A DNA stretch of 64,000 nucleotides from positions 110,076,605-110,140,604 of the forward strand of contig NC_092521.1 in assembly GCF_037038585.1 (NCBI RefSeq). Reading direction: 5' to 3'. Position numbers and translations under genes: made by a program. This DNA comes from Patagioenas fasciata (Eukaryota > Chordata > Aves > Columbiformes > Columbidae). This document shows, one piece after another, positions 37,324-50,136 of the stretch (positions are counted from its first letter, which is position 1; each line of letters begins with the position of its first letter). The notes beneath the pieces are model-generated. The model did no database searches and had not been told where the DNA came from. It was given only the letters and a program-made list of their open reading frames with translations.

Positions 37324-38616
37324 ATTGCAGGCATTTGGCTTCTGTTCAATGCTTAGGTTTGAAAAACGTGGAATGGTTTATTTTCTTTTTCAGTATATGA
37401 ATAAAAATGAGGTATGAGATGATGAGAAGTACTATTCACAAAGTGCGGAAGGGCTTGGTGATGAGAAACGATCAATATTATCTCTAGGTACTGAGTTCAA
37501 CCACGTGCATCCAGTAAATCAGTTCACTTTTAAAATGCAAAATGTGGTTAGATAAGCTTATTTATATCTCTGTAGCATATAAGATTGCTTTATTTAGTAG
37601 AGGACAAAGACACAACTGGGGTTAGAGCATGGAACAGAGGACAGTATGATTTAATGTGAATTGGAGCGGTAGTTGGACAACATACGTAACCCAGCTAGAA
37701 AATTGGATAAGGTCAGTGAGGAGTAGCTGAAATGCTTTGTTGACTAATGTACAAGAACCTCAACAGCAAAACAGAAGAAGTATTACAATTGTTATTGGTA
37801 TGCAAATAGAATTGTACAGCTTTACTGGAAATATGGTGAAGTGTCAGGCAAGGATGGAATAGAAATATTACAAGGCATGCACTGATCAGGAATAGTAGGA
37901 ATAAAAAAATAAGGTTATTGTGAAATAACTTTTGATGGAACTGCAAACCTGACTAGCTGATTTGGGTTCAAGTTTTTGGGCATGAGGGGAAAAAAATGCT
38001 ATTTAATTGACAAAACCCGAGTATACCTGACTGGTGGATGGCAGATAATTTTTCAGCATACAGTCTCTGAAAAAAATAATAAGTTGTGGTATTTGCAGTG
38101 TAGTTCTGGCAGACAGTAAAATGTCTTCTGGTAGATTTGGGGGCCAAAAAAGACTTTGGGTAGAGTGATCAGAAGTTGAATTGTGAACTGTGGAGATGAA
38201 CAGAAAATCTGTGCAGTCTGTGCTCTACTTCAGTTTTGGCATTCTGTATAGACGCTTATGCACTAAATGAAGAAAAGGCAGATTTCCACCCCATTTGCCT
38301 TAAAGACCCTCTGCCTGGAACTGGTTTGTAAACAAAAGGTGAAAAATATACAAGGCAGACTTAAAATATAACCATGTGAAGTCAGAAAGAAAATTAGGAG
38401 TAAGCATGAAGTTTCTGAGAGGAGGCGGTCAGGGCAAGGAAAGAGGGCTGATCAGCAAAAATACTGTTTTGAAGGTGAAAATGTGCAAGTGAGTTAGAGA
38501 GATCTTCTGTGAGCTCCACGTGTAGTAGTGGGAACTTCAGTTACCTAGAAAATGCGGAAAGATGCAGTGGTCAACCTAACCTGTGAGGACAATGTGGTTA
38601 TTGAAGATCGGCATCG

Positions 38617-38695
38617 TAGAATCATAGAATCATTTTGGTTGGAAGAGACCCTCAAGATCATAGAGTCCAACCTCACTACAGTCTATGGCTGAATG
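38617..38695 (-). mobile_element. Short CR1-type 3' tail, different subfamily (copy 4)
   Basis: The + strand reads TAGAATCATAGAATCATTTTGG, then TTGGAAGAGACCCTCAAGATC and GAGTCCAACC. This is the reverse complement of a CR1 3' end. The wording differs from copies 1-3 (TTTTGGTTGGAAGAGACC against GTTAGGGATTGGAAGGGACC), which indicates another CR1 subfamily. Only about 80 bp is recognisable and the right edge is uncertain. Confidence 0.8.
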
Positions 38696-38699
38696 ATAC

Positions 38700-39215
38700 C
38701 TGCCTTAAGTTTCTGGGAAAGAGGACAGAGTAGAAGTTGGGGAAAAGCACACTGGCTAATGGGAAGGAGCACATGGAAGTGGAAATCATTGTTATCAGAA
38801 AGTGGCAGCTGCACACTGGATGACAAGCCTGCTAACCCTCCTGTTGGCATCCCAGTTTGGACAGAAAAGCAGGGTCAGGAGACTCAGTTTCCAAGTATCG
38901 CATCTCAGGCTCACAATAGCATGTGCAGGGGAAGATGATAGAGCCTTAATGACACCGGAGATGTGTGTCCTCCCCTTGCAATGTCACAGCAGCAGGAGCA
39001 AAGATGATCCCATGATGAAGGAAGGATTCACAGCCAGGAGGTGGATCTCGCGTAGTGCCACTGTGGAAGGTTTCGATGCCAACCCTGGAACATCATGTGC
39101 AACTGCGATAACCCATCTCCAAATAACATGAACCTGGAGAAGTCTCAAAAAGCACCTGCTAAAAAGAGCAGGGGTCTCAACAGCCTGTTTTATGAGAACA
39201 GACAAGCTGGTTTAG
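38700..39215. other. Unexplained block of higher GC content
   Basis: Directly after the CR1-type tail, about 500 bp looks noticeably less AT-rich than its surroundings and lacks homopolymers. It carries overlapping open frames on both strands (+ strand 38693-38938 and 38802-39131; minus strand 38984-39205). I recognise no protein in any frame. It may be a degraded mobile element, or unique intronic DNA. Confidence 0.35.
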
Positions 39216-39606
39216 CCTAATGAAATTAAAATTAAATAAATATGTTAATATAAAGGGGCTAAACATTAGGGTTGGAGGAGATTAAAAACAATATTGGTTT
39301 AAGATCCATTCAAATCAAACTGCAAATTAGAAGTGTGCTATTGTCCATTGAAGGAATGAGCCTTCCAGGAGATTGTAGTTGATGAAGAAAACGCATGAGT
39401 GAATTTTAAAATGGACGCTAGAAAGTTTATGAGAAATATTTCATGACATGTTTCCTGTGGCAGCACAGGATTGAATTTGATGAGACAGGACAATCCTACC
39501 TGTCCTAGAATTTAATGAGAATCTTTCACTGCTTTTAAAAATGTGAAATGGTGGTTGTGTGCATTTTAATTTGATTACTATTTCCATCTGAAAGCAGCTT
39601 GATTTA

Positions 39607-39665
39607 AAAAGCAAAAGAAAAGCAAACAAACCCAGACAAACAACACCAAAAGCACACACCAAAAA
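39607..39665. repeat. A/C-rich low-complexity tract
   Basis: About 60 bp of AAAGC, AAACAAAC and CACACC words. It belongs to the same dispersed class as 5112 and 19490. Confidence 0.75.
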
Positions 39666-39719
39666 CTGATAAAGTGTCATACCATTTAAAAATAACCATT
39701 GTTTTAGAAGATAATTTTT

Positions 39720-40130
39720 TGTTTTCTTTTTTGGATCATCAGTTCAGAGGCTTCTGTGACCTTGCTGAAACCATCTTGATTCTAAAGAACAGAATCCATG
39801 CATCTGGTTTTCCAGTTGCAATTCTCATCATTAAAAATAAGCAGCACAGGTGATTTTTTTGTTTGTTTGCTCGTTAAACCCATTTAATCTGCAATAGCAA
39901 GTAATTTAGAAGCAAAACTGGATTTTACAATCTTGAGTTATTTTTATTCTGCATGTTTTAAATAGCCGGTTTAATGTGACCTGATGTGATTTGCATCTGT
40001 TGTGGAGAGAGTGTGCATTTCATTTTAATGACTTTATTGGTTAATTTGACAATTGATAGATTAAATCTTGTTAAATAGTGTAGGGTGAGAATAAACCTAA
40101 TTTGAATGTTGATACCAGCATTGCTTTTTT
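39720..40130. other. Candidate conserved non-coding stretch
   Basis: No repeat or gene is visible. The stretch is rich in homeodomain-type AT words such as TTTAATGAC, GGTTAATTTGACAATTGATAG and CATTTAATCTGCAAT, and has few homopolymers beyond one near 39856. The impression of constraint is subjective; nothing in a single sequence can prove it. Confidence 0.2.
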
Positions 40131-43100
40131 CAGTACTGGAAAATTAGGTTGATTATTGCTACAAAGACTATTCCAGGATTTTTTCCCCCAAGTCTGATAG
40201 ACCTCTTGGTGATTTCTAAAGAATACAGCAAAAACAAATATTAATAGAGCAAAAGTATAGTCCTAAGTTTTATTATGTTAAAAAACGTACAATTCATAGA
40301 TTCAGCTCTTAAGCATTGTTATTTGAATATTCCATAGACTAACAATGTTAAAAGGGTATCCCTTTTTTCTTAATTAATTGTCCTGCATTTTTATAACTGC
40401 TGGCATGCACATTGTCAGGATTTTTCTTAGAAAACAGAATCTTCATACTTGAAGAACTGAAGTCCGATTTTCACTTAACTAAATTTACTAATCCGGATGA
40501 GCTGCTACTACGGTGAGAGTTTGCTTTTTGGCAGAACTTCAAACCTTTGTGCCTTTGAACTACAAAAAACTGCAAACAAAATTCTCAGATCACATCTCCT
40601 GTTTGACCTCCAGATAAACCAGCTACTGTGTTTCATGCAAATTTTAGGTAAGAGATTCAGACAATCCGTCAGAGGAGAGAGTCTACAGATATGCTAATCT
40701 GATTAGTCTGTATGAGTATCCTGAAAGGGTTATAATTGAAATTAAGTGAAGTAGATATGCATCTTTGCTGTAGATGGATGCAGATTTTTATCTGCTCTCT
40801 CTTGTGTCCTCCTGTATCAAGCAACTTCCAGATCAAATGTCCAGTTTGTGGTTATGGAGTGGGTTTCAAGCCTGTAGCTGTGATTGATATTTTATTGCTA
40901 TTTATTATTTATGTTACCATTTTCTCAGGTACTGTGGAAATACAATGCAAAAAGAGGGAATGCATTTCCCTCAACTAAGACAGGAGATACAGTACAGGAT
41001 ATAGAGTCGTAGGGAGGATTAGACACACAATGGATTTTTTTTTTAAATTTAATATTTTTCCCCCCTTCCTTGTCATATATAATGTTCCTTTGCCATGCTC
41101 ATTCCAGAACCAATTGTCTGTCCAACATCTCTGGTTTCTGGTTGAACTGCAGGCTGTCAGGCTTAGTGCTCCTGGCTAAATTAATGAAACTTGGTGTCCA
41201 CAGCTCATCTGAGGAATTCATTTGGTTGCCTAAGAACAGTTAGGCATTTCAGCTGAATATCACTTCAATTCTCCTTTTAAATATTGGTAGATACTGGCTA
41301 CAGATTCCTGTATGTGTAACTCTTTTCTGCCTGTCCACATTATAGTCCCTTCCTCAATTGAATGTGGTGCATTTACCTGGTAAAATGACTCCAGATCTTT
41401 TTTAGACTTCCCTTAAAGCCACTAGTAACATTTCTTGTCTTTTCTCCTTTCTACTTCTCTTCCCAGCCTCCCCTTCCAGGATGGGCTTTGTTTCCCACTT
41501 CGAGGCCAAGCTTATTAGGTGTCCCCTGGGACGTCTTTATCCTCATTGACCTGAGTGTGTCTGCAGCACAACCCACAGCGCTCCCGAACCTGGGAACATG
41601 ACACGAAGGTGTCTGCAGCAATTCTGCACAGAGCTGGCATGGAGGGAGCAGTGCTTGTGCACTGGGGTTTCACTTGTTGTGTTGTAGGCTGCTAATCAAT
41701 ACAAGAAAGCTTAACAACTGCCTGAGTAATACACAGAATGTTTAGAATTCAAAGCAGTTCCAGAGCATTGCCATGCCCTTGACATTTGGTTACTATGTGT
41801 AATTATAGCATAACGCAATTATTACACTAGTCATCTTTATCTTTCTGTATTATGGGAAGTAATAAAGTCTGCTGTGATTCATTTTTCAGCCGAAAAAAGC
41901 CGTTTCTGTAAGCGTACTACTGAGCAAGAAATGCTACTGTTGTGGTACAATTGAATAGACAGTGTTTATTCTCCCCACCCGCCTGACTGCCTAGAATTTT
42001 ACTAATAGCTTACTTAAAAGCAGGTACTTGATTTAATCCTGTTAGTGCTATTTTGCTACTTGGTACAGAAGAAGGATGGCCCGAGATAAATCAATAACAG
42101 AGAAAGGGGTGATGTTAGGTTGGGGATTATGCACAGTTACAGAAAACGGGATAATACAGATTATCACTAGCAATTTCAGTTTATCGGGAATGCCTTGCAA
42201 GGAACATTTGTCCAACGTTCCTAGGCCAATGTATTGACTCGGTGAACCATTCCTATGTATTTCTAAATACTTTGTTTCCCCTGTCCCTCTTGTTTTATTG
42301 ATTTCATTGTACGTCCCCACACTTAATCTAGAAGTCGAGTGTGCGATGTTTTTATTATCTTTTGTGGTGTCACAGTACCTGTGAGCCCCATGCTTAGGTC
42401 ATTTTCTTCCATACCTTTCCCCCCATCCACCACTCTGTTTTGACAAGAGCCATTGCACAGGGGGCTGTGCTCCCCATTTAGGTGAAGGCTTCATTTTTTG
42501 ATATAAGATGCCTTGTCAGAGGTTTTCAAAATCTGGTCAAGGACTCTTGCTTTCTCTGTATTGTTTCTGCAGATTGTGGGCTTGCATCATTCAGTACTTC
42601 TTGAGAGCTGATGCACACATTCATCTCCTTTACTCACTTTTTTCCTAGTGACTATGAAAGAAGAACCTCACAGGTGAGGTAGGTTATATGTGTCTATATG
42701 TGTTATTTCCTTTCCCCCTCCTTATACTGTGATGTACAGGTTCAATACTGTACTAATCAGCATCTGGCTCAGTCTGCTCCATCCAATTGTTTCTCCTGAT
42801 AATGCCAAGCCAGAGAGGGCAGACATCTTCTGCGTGTTAAAAACATGGGCTTGTTTCAGAGTTGACTGGGAGGATGGGTGGCCCTCCTGCTGTTGGTGAC
42901 AGACAAAGCTGGTGATGTGAACCCCAGTTACCCTGGCTGCTTGTCAGGCCAGGAGGGGCCAACATGAGGAACTTGGAAAGGTAACTGGAGAGACCACATT
43001 CAGCTGCAAGCCAGGGGCAAGAGTACGGCTTTCATTGCAGTAGTTTTGTTTGCTTTGCGATGTGGTTGGCCTACAAAAGGGCTGGCCTTTGCCACAGCTT

Positions 43101-45823
43101 GACTGGAGGGCTGAGGTACTGACACAGTGGATCTTGTCTGAAGCAGCTTTTTGACCAAAAGATTTGGACAGAGAAACTAAGTTATGAAGAGCAGGAATGG
43201 GCCACTAGTGAATAGGGAAAGGCCACTGTTGGGAGCGATAGGTTGCTACTTTCCTCACAGTTTGCATTTTATACTGTCTTTCTTTCTGCTTCTGAGCTAG
43301 AAATCTAGTAAAGTGGTTAGTGAGTTGAAACATGGGAAATAAAATAATTGAATATTTGGAATGGAAGAGGAAAAAGTGAGAGCTGGGTGGTACAGCAGGA
43401 ATATCCTCTCAGATCATTAACTTCTGTTTGAGTCACTGGAGATTTTCAAGGTGATAGGGGGTTCAGGATTAAACAACTATTAGATGCATTGCTATTAAAG
43501 AAAATAAAGTTGGATAAGAGATGCAGGCAGCACATCAACCTTCTCAGAGATGGGGTATTCACAACAGTGTAATTGTTAGTGGTTGACAGTGCTTTCAGAA
43601 CTCCCATTGGGATGAATGTGGTGTGTAAAAATAAGTATCTGAGGGCAATAATTCATTAGTTACTCAAAAAAATATAAGATACCATGAAAAATGAAATGCA
43701 AGGTGAACATGGAATTATGCAAATCTCAGTAGCAAATCCAGCTGTAGCATTTGGACTCTTTTACTGCCTTCACACTTCCATGGGTATGTCTTCTGCTTTG
43801 CCAGTCCTGGGACAGCCTGTGCAGCAGTGTCTTCTGGCGTATGTTTCTGTCGTCTGTTTTTTGCCACCTAAATTCGTTATTTATATCCCTTTTTTCTAAC
43901 CTTCCATGTCTTCAGGAAGAAACAGCTGAATCCCTTGAAATACAGTTGTGTGGCCCTCAAGTCTAAGAGGGTCTTTCAAGGACTGTGGAAGTCTCCTTTC
44001 TCCTAGAAGCTCTGCACCTTACACCAGTGTTGGTCTAGCAGCAGTGACAGAATGTGACCAGAATTACTGTGGCCCATTTGTGATGATCCATAGATAAAGC
44101 AACTGTGCTTTGTCAGTTCAGTAAACTTGAAGAAAATGGCGTATTTTCCTGAAGCAAAGAGAGATCTTGCTCTTAGTTACTCCATCTCAGCAGGAAGAGC
44201 AAGCTTGGTTCAGCATTGCTTCATGCAAAGTATAGATGTTGGTTGAGTTCTAGTTGCAGCCGCTGGTGATGATGGAAGGTACTACAGGTATGGCACAAGA
44301 TAATTTGTATGCATTTCAAGGTGAGTTACAGATTGCTGGAAGTTAAGAGAAGATGTGTCTTGAAGTTGAACTCTACATGATGCAAGTGAAAGAAAATGCT
44401 CATGCCCCTTTCTCCCCTTCATTTAATTTTTGCAGAGATGCTTTTTTGTGAGTACAAAACAAGAAGCTTGAGGGATGACAGCCCTATGCAACTACATCAG
44501 ACATCCTAATGTTGAATAATAACAGCAATCTGTCATACGAACATATCAAAATAATTGGTTGTGCTTCATTGGTAATGTTGATCAGCCTGCATGGCAGTAC
44601 CTTCTGTCACCAAAATGATTTACAGTAAGTGTGCAGATGTTATTTACAGTAACCTGCTAATTCTTCTTGAAAGAGGGACTGTATTTCTTCTTGCATATGA
44701 TAGTCTTAGCTCCATTTAAATGAGCTCTGTTCACTCTCCACCAAATTATTTGGAACAAATAAGTAGTTAAATTAAATTAAATGTCGAGTGGTATAGCACT
44801 GTTTGAAGTTTAATATTAGCAAAATTTTGAATGAGCTTGGTAGAAATGAAGGAAAATGCTCCTGCTGTCAGAAGACACGTGTTATGGTCTTTTGCAAAAC
44901 TTTTTCCTTAATCATATATTTTTACCTAAGTCTGTGGTAGTTCTCTTCTACTTCCATTCTAACAAGCTAACCAAATCCTTTTCTTGCTTAATGATAATTT
45001 GAATTAGTTGATCACAGTGGTTTTAGGGCTTTTTCCAGTAAATCCATTGAAAACAATGTATTTTACTTTTCACTAGACTGCACTCAGATACCAATTTCAG
45101 TGTTAGACTGTCACATTCAAAAAAACATTTTTAAAGCTGCAGTTTGGAATTTCATTTGCGTTACATGCACAGAAAGTTGGAAAGGAAGTATCTAGGAAAT
45201 AAAAGTACTGACTTCACATAAAATATCTGGAAGTGGAACAGTGGTTCTTCAAGTTTACATGAAGAAAGTATCAAATAGCTATCTTCTTCCACTTAGTAAT
45301 AATATAATTTGATCAGAAAACCAGCTTTTGCTTTAAATCTGCTGCTAAACCATTTCCACTGTCAATCCCAAATGTGATTCATTCAAATGAAAAAATAAGC
45401 AAGTTGCATACTTCCCCTGTTGTGGTACTTTTATTTTTACTTGATGCAGCATGTAATTCTAGAGTGCATAGTACTTGAATTTCCAAAGGAAGCAAAAGCT
45501 TCTATGATAGCTAAAATGAGGATGCAGAAGAGATGATGATTACTACTAACTTCTTTTTCCCTGTAAAAGTCAAGGTGAAGAAATCAAGTTTTTAAATAAT
45601 TTTAATATGGGAAAAGCACAGATGTTCATGCATGGTTATGTCTTCAAAAATTGTGGAGAAGAACTAGGCATTTGCCTCAAGCAGTTGTTTATCTGATTAG
45701 GGTTATGGCTACATTACATGTCTGTATCGTGATGGTTCTTGTTGCCATATAGACTACCTCTTGGATGCTTATTCACATATTTTCACAGTGCATCCTAGAA
45801 GTATTAATTTATTGCAGACTTTC

Positions 45824-46036
45824 AGGACTGAGATGGAGAGAGGCCAAAACGTACAGGACTGGGGTGGAGAGAGGCCAAAACGTACAGGACTGGGGTGGAG
45901 AGAGGCCAAAACTTGCAGGACTGGGGTGGAGAGAGGCAAAAACTTGCATGTCTGAGATGGATACAGGCAAAAACTTGCATGTCTGAGATGGAGACAGGCC
46001 AAAACTTGCAGGACTGAGGTGGAAAGAGGTCAAAAT
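45824..46036. repeat. 31-bp minisatellite, 6.9 units
   Basis: Seven head-to-tail units start at 45824, 45855, 45886, 45917, 45948, 45979 and 46010; the first six are exactly 31 bp and the last is 27 bp. The core is AGGACTGGGGTGGAGAGAGG followed by CCAAAACKTRC. Units 1-2 end CGTAC and units 3-6 end CTTGC. Units 5-6 begin ATGTCTGAGATGGA instead of AGGACTGGGGTGGA, so variants are clustered as expected from local duplication. Because 31 is not a multiple of 3, each frame cycles through all three phases. The unit lacks stops in all three minus frames and in two + frames over most of the array, giving five overlapping repetitive frames that are not genes. It is not CRISPR: units are contiguous with no unique spacers. 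Confidence 0.95.
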
Positions 46037-49000
46037 CAAAGCGTAACACCCACAGAAGCTGACAATCGTTTAATGCCCAAACATGACTGTGGGCCTGTGC
46101 ACTGACGGCTTGCCTGGATCACGCAAGATTCCTGTGGCAGCATCAGTGGCTGAACCCTTAGTTGGTGAACATTATCTCAGTGCCTTGACTGAAAGACAGT
46201 TTCCTTCTGATTATAGATCTGAAGAGTGGCAAAGAGATTGCTAATTTGCAATGAATAGTAAAAGTAGGGCAGTGTCTCCAGATGGCATGGGTGGACAACT
46301 AGTAATTAGGCAGACATGGAATGAAAGGTGTAGAGGGAGTTTTGACTTGTTTAAGGGAAAACTGTTAAGTGTCTGAATATACTGGAATCTGTTGACATTT
46401 AGAATATGATCTGCAGCTTGAAAAGCAAAGCCTCTCAACACGTAACTTTTGTGGTCCAATTCAGGCAGAGGACTGCCATCCCATTGTGTAAGGAAAAGCA
46501 CACTGAGTTCCTGCAAAAAAGGAGAGCAACTCTAACGCCTTCTGTAGTAGAGAAAGGCTGCTTTTTATATACCACAGACATTGCTTGTCTATAGGCTTGA
46601 CGTTGATGTTTTCTCTGTCTGGATGCTAAGGATTTTGAAACATGAGTTTTAAGAAAGATTGGGAAAGAGAAAGTATTACTGGGCATTGGCATGGACTGGG
46701 GATTTGTACTTATGTCACTCCTGCGTGCAAGTGGGGATATGGCTGCATAAAAAAGACTTTGGTAAATATCAGGAGAAACACATAGCAGGATCTCATGTGG
46801 TGTGGTGCACTTTTCTGCTGGAAAAGAGCAAGACCTCCAAGGCTTGAAAAATCTTTTAAGTAAACTGAACACAACACATGAGGGTATACTGGAGAAAAAC
46901 TTTCTCATTACAAAGATGGACAGGATGACTGAAAAGGTTAGTTTAATCTGCGTGTTTTATCATCCAGTTAGCGTATGCATTTCCTTCTCACACCAAACCC
47001 AGCCCTGCAAAACATTTAGAAAACATTTTCTTTGCAAGTACCCTCATACCTTCAGAAATGTCTGACAAATCTTTAACAGAATGGGTTAAAAGGCAATCAT
47101 TAATCTTCATCGTTGCTTGAAACTGCTTTGTAGCAGGAAGCTTTTGAGTGGTAGAGCAAGGTCTGGCGTTGATGTGCCCATACAGCTGTTCTGTGCCTGC
47201 TCAGTGCAGATATAACCCACCTATCCATGAAGTAGGTCGTTGTGATCTAGCTAGCTGGCTTCCTAGGAGCAGTGGCAGTATTTAGATCTGTTTAGGCTGT
47301 AAGACCCACCAGAGAAGACAGAGGCTTTCAGGTAGAGACCATGCTGAGCTTGTTGCCGGCTAAAGCTTGATTAGGTCCACTCCACTTTGCAATCACGGCA
47401 TTGACTGTGGTAGGGACATAACCATTGTCTGCAAACCCCAGCTGGAAAAGAGCCAAATATTCTGAAAACTTCAGAATTTGGGAACACATGTACCTGCATA
47501 TCTTGCTATCTCCTCATGGATCTGCTTCAGGCTTATAGGTCAGGCAAGATTCAGTCAAAATAATTGATACATGGGGAAGACTTGCATAGGTTTAAAAAAA
47601 TTAAAATTGCCCCTTCAAAAAGTGAAAAATATAGCCCTGCTGAGCTTCTGATGTCTCTTCTCAGAGATTTTCGAAGGTGTTAGCTTTTTTTTAGATTTCT
47701 GATCAAAATGCACAAGCAGGTCTTGATATCTTTTCTTCTTTTCTTTCTAACAGCAGTAGTTTAAAATAGTGGATGGGTAGAACGAAGGAAAGCAGAAAAG
47801 GAGAAGCTCCCTGATGTGATTGTGTGTTAGAATAGGGCGTTATGGAAATTTTATATTGCGGCTTACTGACCTGAGTATTGGTATCAATGAATGTTATATC
47901 AGGTTCACACAGCAATCATGTTGCCTGTATAACTGATGGGATGCTCAAAGCACAGCAGGATGCTCCTGAGCTTCGTGCTTTGTCTAGGCAGCAGTCGGGG
48001 AAATGGCTTGTCTTACATCCTTGCATGTTGCAGACAGTCTGTTAGGCCAGTCTGCCCTCATGTGTGCAGCCAGCTCCTTTAGAAACTTCCATTTGTATTT
48101 TAGTGAAATACGTATCTCTGGGTTTTTTTGTTGCATTCAGTTCCTGCAAACCAGTTACAGCACTTAACACAAATGGCTGTGGCTTGCATTTTTAATTATT
48201 AATGTGCTCTGACTGTTCCATTGCCATTTGTCAACAACAGATGCATGAGGCCAAATTCTGCTCTCAGTCATGCTGTAAGATCATAGGATCTGATCTTTCA
48301 CATAGATGTCTGTTCAGGATGAGCTACTTAAGACATACACTGCAGCATTTATAGATGTCAGACTGGGACCCCTGCTTTCTGGAGATGGACATATATCTCT
48401 TAAAATATAACCTATCCAGTAGACTGTGGCTGATCACAGCTTACTGGATGGTTAGTGGAGTGGGTTCTGAACAGACCCTGTTAGAACAAGGTGACTGCAT
48501 AGTGCGTTTTGCGATGTCTGTGTCTATTATGTTGTGCTAGCTTGTCTTTGCCAGGGACAATAGCTATCTGTAAGGAGAGCTAGAAGTACCACTGGTAGAC
48601 TTCAGAAGTCAATGTCACTATATAAAGCAAAAATAAATCCTACTAGGAGAGACCTAGGGTCTATCAATGCAAAATCTCATATTGCAAAGCCCCTGAGTAG
48701 TTGTTTATATATCATGTGGAAAAGAGATGGGGAGAAGGATGTTCAGCCCAATTGTGATGTGTTCTCTCTTTCTAAACCTATCTATTGAAAAAGCAGGCCT
48801 AGAAGTAGGCCTGGAAGATAAAACTGGTTTTAGCTTACCAGGTAGTGAAGTGCTGTCAGACCTTAATGTTTGTTCAGCAGCCTCACATTGCAATTCCGGG
48901 TATCTGAAGCCCTCCACAAATCAAAAATGCAGCAACGGTGTGAATATGATGTGTGACCTTTTATTATTCAAGAATCTACCTCTGTTATGTGGAAATATAG

Positions 49001-49202
49001 CAAATATCCTGAATTTCACTTGGAAATGTGTTCGTACTCAGTGGAACACTTCCTAGTGATGAAGTCAGACCTGCTCTGCTGGGCAGCGGTTTGATTTTCC
49101 TGAGCTTCCCCTTATGTCTGTCAAAATGTCAGCATGTCAATTACTTGGGTTCATTGCTCCCGCATGGTTTGGTGATCTTTGGAAAAGAACTGTAAAGCTA
49201 GA

Positions 49203-49245
49203 TGGTGGTTGTTGTTGGTTTTGTTATTGTTGTTGTTATTATGAA
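49203..49245. repeat. (GTT)n-rich tract
   Basis: Imperfect GTT trinucleotide repeat with GTTTT and ATT interruptions. Confidence 0.8.
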
Positions 49246-50120
49246 TTTTCATTGCTATTAGCTTTCAATATCACTTGTTGAAATACAGAACAATTTAATT
49301 TAATTTTATTTTGAATTTAGGAGACCTGTTTCACTGGTCTACATGAAGATTATGCATTGCTAATCTATTCAGTCTTTATAATCTTGGACCCATAAAGTTC
49401 AGTTCAGTAAACAACATTATAGTTAAATAAATACCAATGTGCTCTTTGACTTTGGCACCCCTTGGAACATTAGTACTTCTGATATGAGAATTTGTTGAAG
49501 CTTGGGATAGGAACTTTCCTCCAATTATTTCCCAAAAGCAGTATCTCTTTCCTCTATTAATTTGCTGCCTGTAGTTAGCATGGAGTAAGCATGGTTAACA
49601 ACGAAGTATTAACTTCACTCTGCATTACTGTTTCTGGTGTCGTATAAATATATAACCGGCATGTAGACCTGGTGTAGCAGTGCTGGGAGATACCCAGTTT
49701 TCCACGATGTAAACCTGCTGCCTTTCTCAGGCACCAGCACATAGTAGAAATGTTATATAGTCTGCCTGTCCCAGGTGATCTGCCTGGAGAAAGCAAAGGA
49801 GACATTCATAAATTTAAATTAGCCATTCCCTTCATAGAGAAAGAGAAATATGACTGGAAAAAAAGACTGCAAAACTGGAGGAGGAGGAAGAGGGGCCAGG
49901 CATATAATTTTAAAAGTCGAACACAGCAGCAGACCTGAATTGGGCTAAGGATATGTGTAGTCCAGCATCCTTCTTTTGATCTATATGAAATTATCCTGAA
50001 ACAATGGGGTATTCTAGACAATTAATAAACTCCCCCTACAGAAAGTTTCTTCTGTTCTTTGGAACGTACAACTCTGATGCTGAGACTGAGAGGTCTGAGA
50101 AACTGTCAGCGCAATAACAA

Positions 50121-50136
50121 GGTGGGGGTGGGGGGA
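50121..50136 (+). repeat. G-rich run (GGTGGGGGTGGGGGG)
   Basis: Short G-rich segment with single T interruptions. Having one G2 and two long G runs, it could form a quadruplex only by splitting the longer runs; much weaker than the motif at 29974. Confidence 0.7.

Noticed and set aside
45824..46036. CRISPR-like array
   Set aside because: Repeat units are directly adjacent with no unique spacers, and the genome is vertebrate.
45761..46049. Five overlapping repeat-protein-like frames
   Set aside because: They are translations of the 31-bp minisatellite in different frames; no start context, splice signals or family similarity supports coding.
46435..46908. Longest open frame in the window (157 codons, minus strand)
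   Set aside because: No recognisable domain and no splice or promoter context. It overlaps other chance frames on the + strand and has the composition of ordinary intron.
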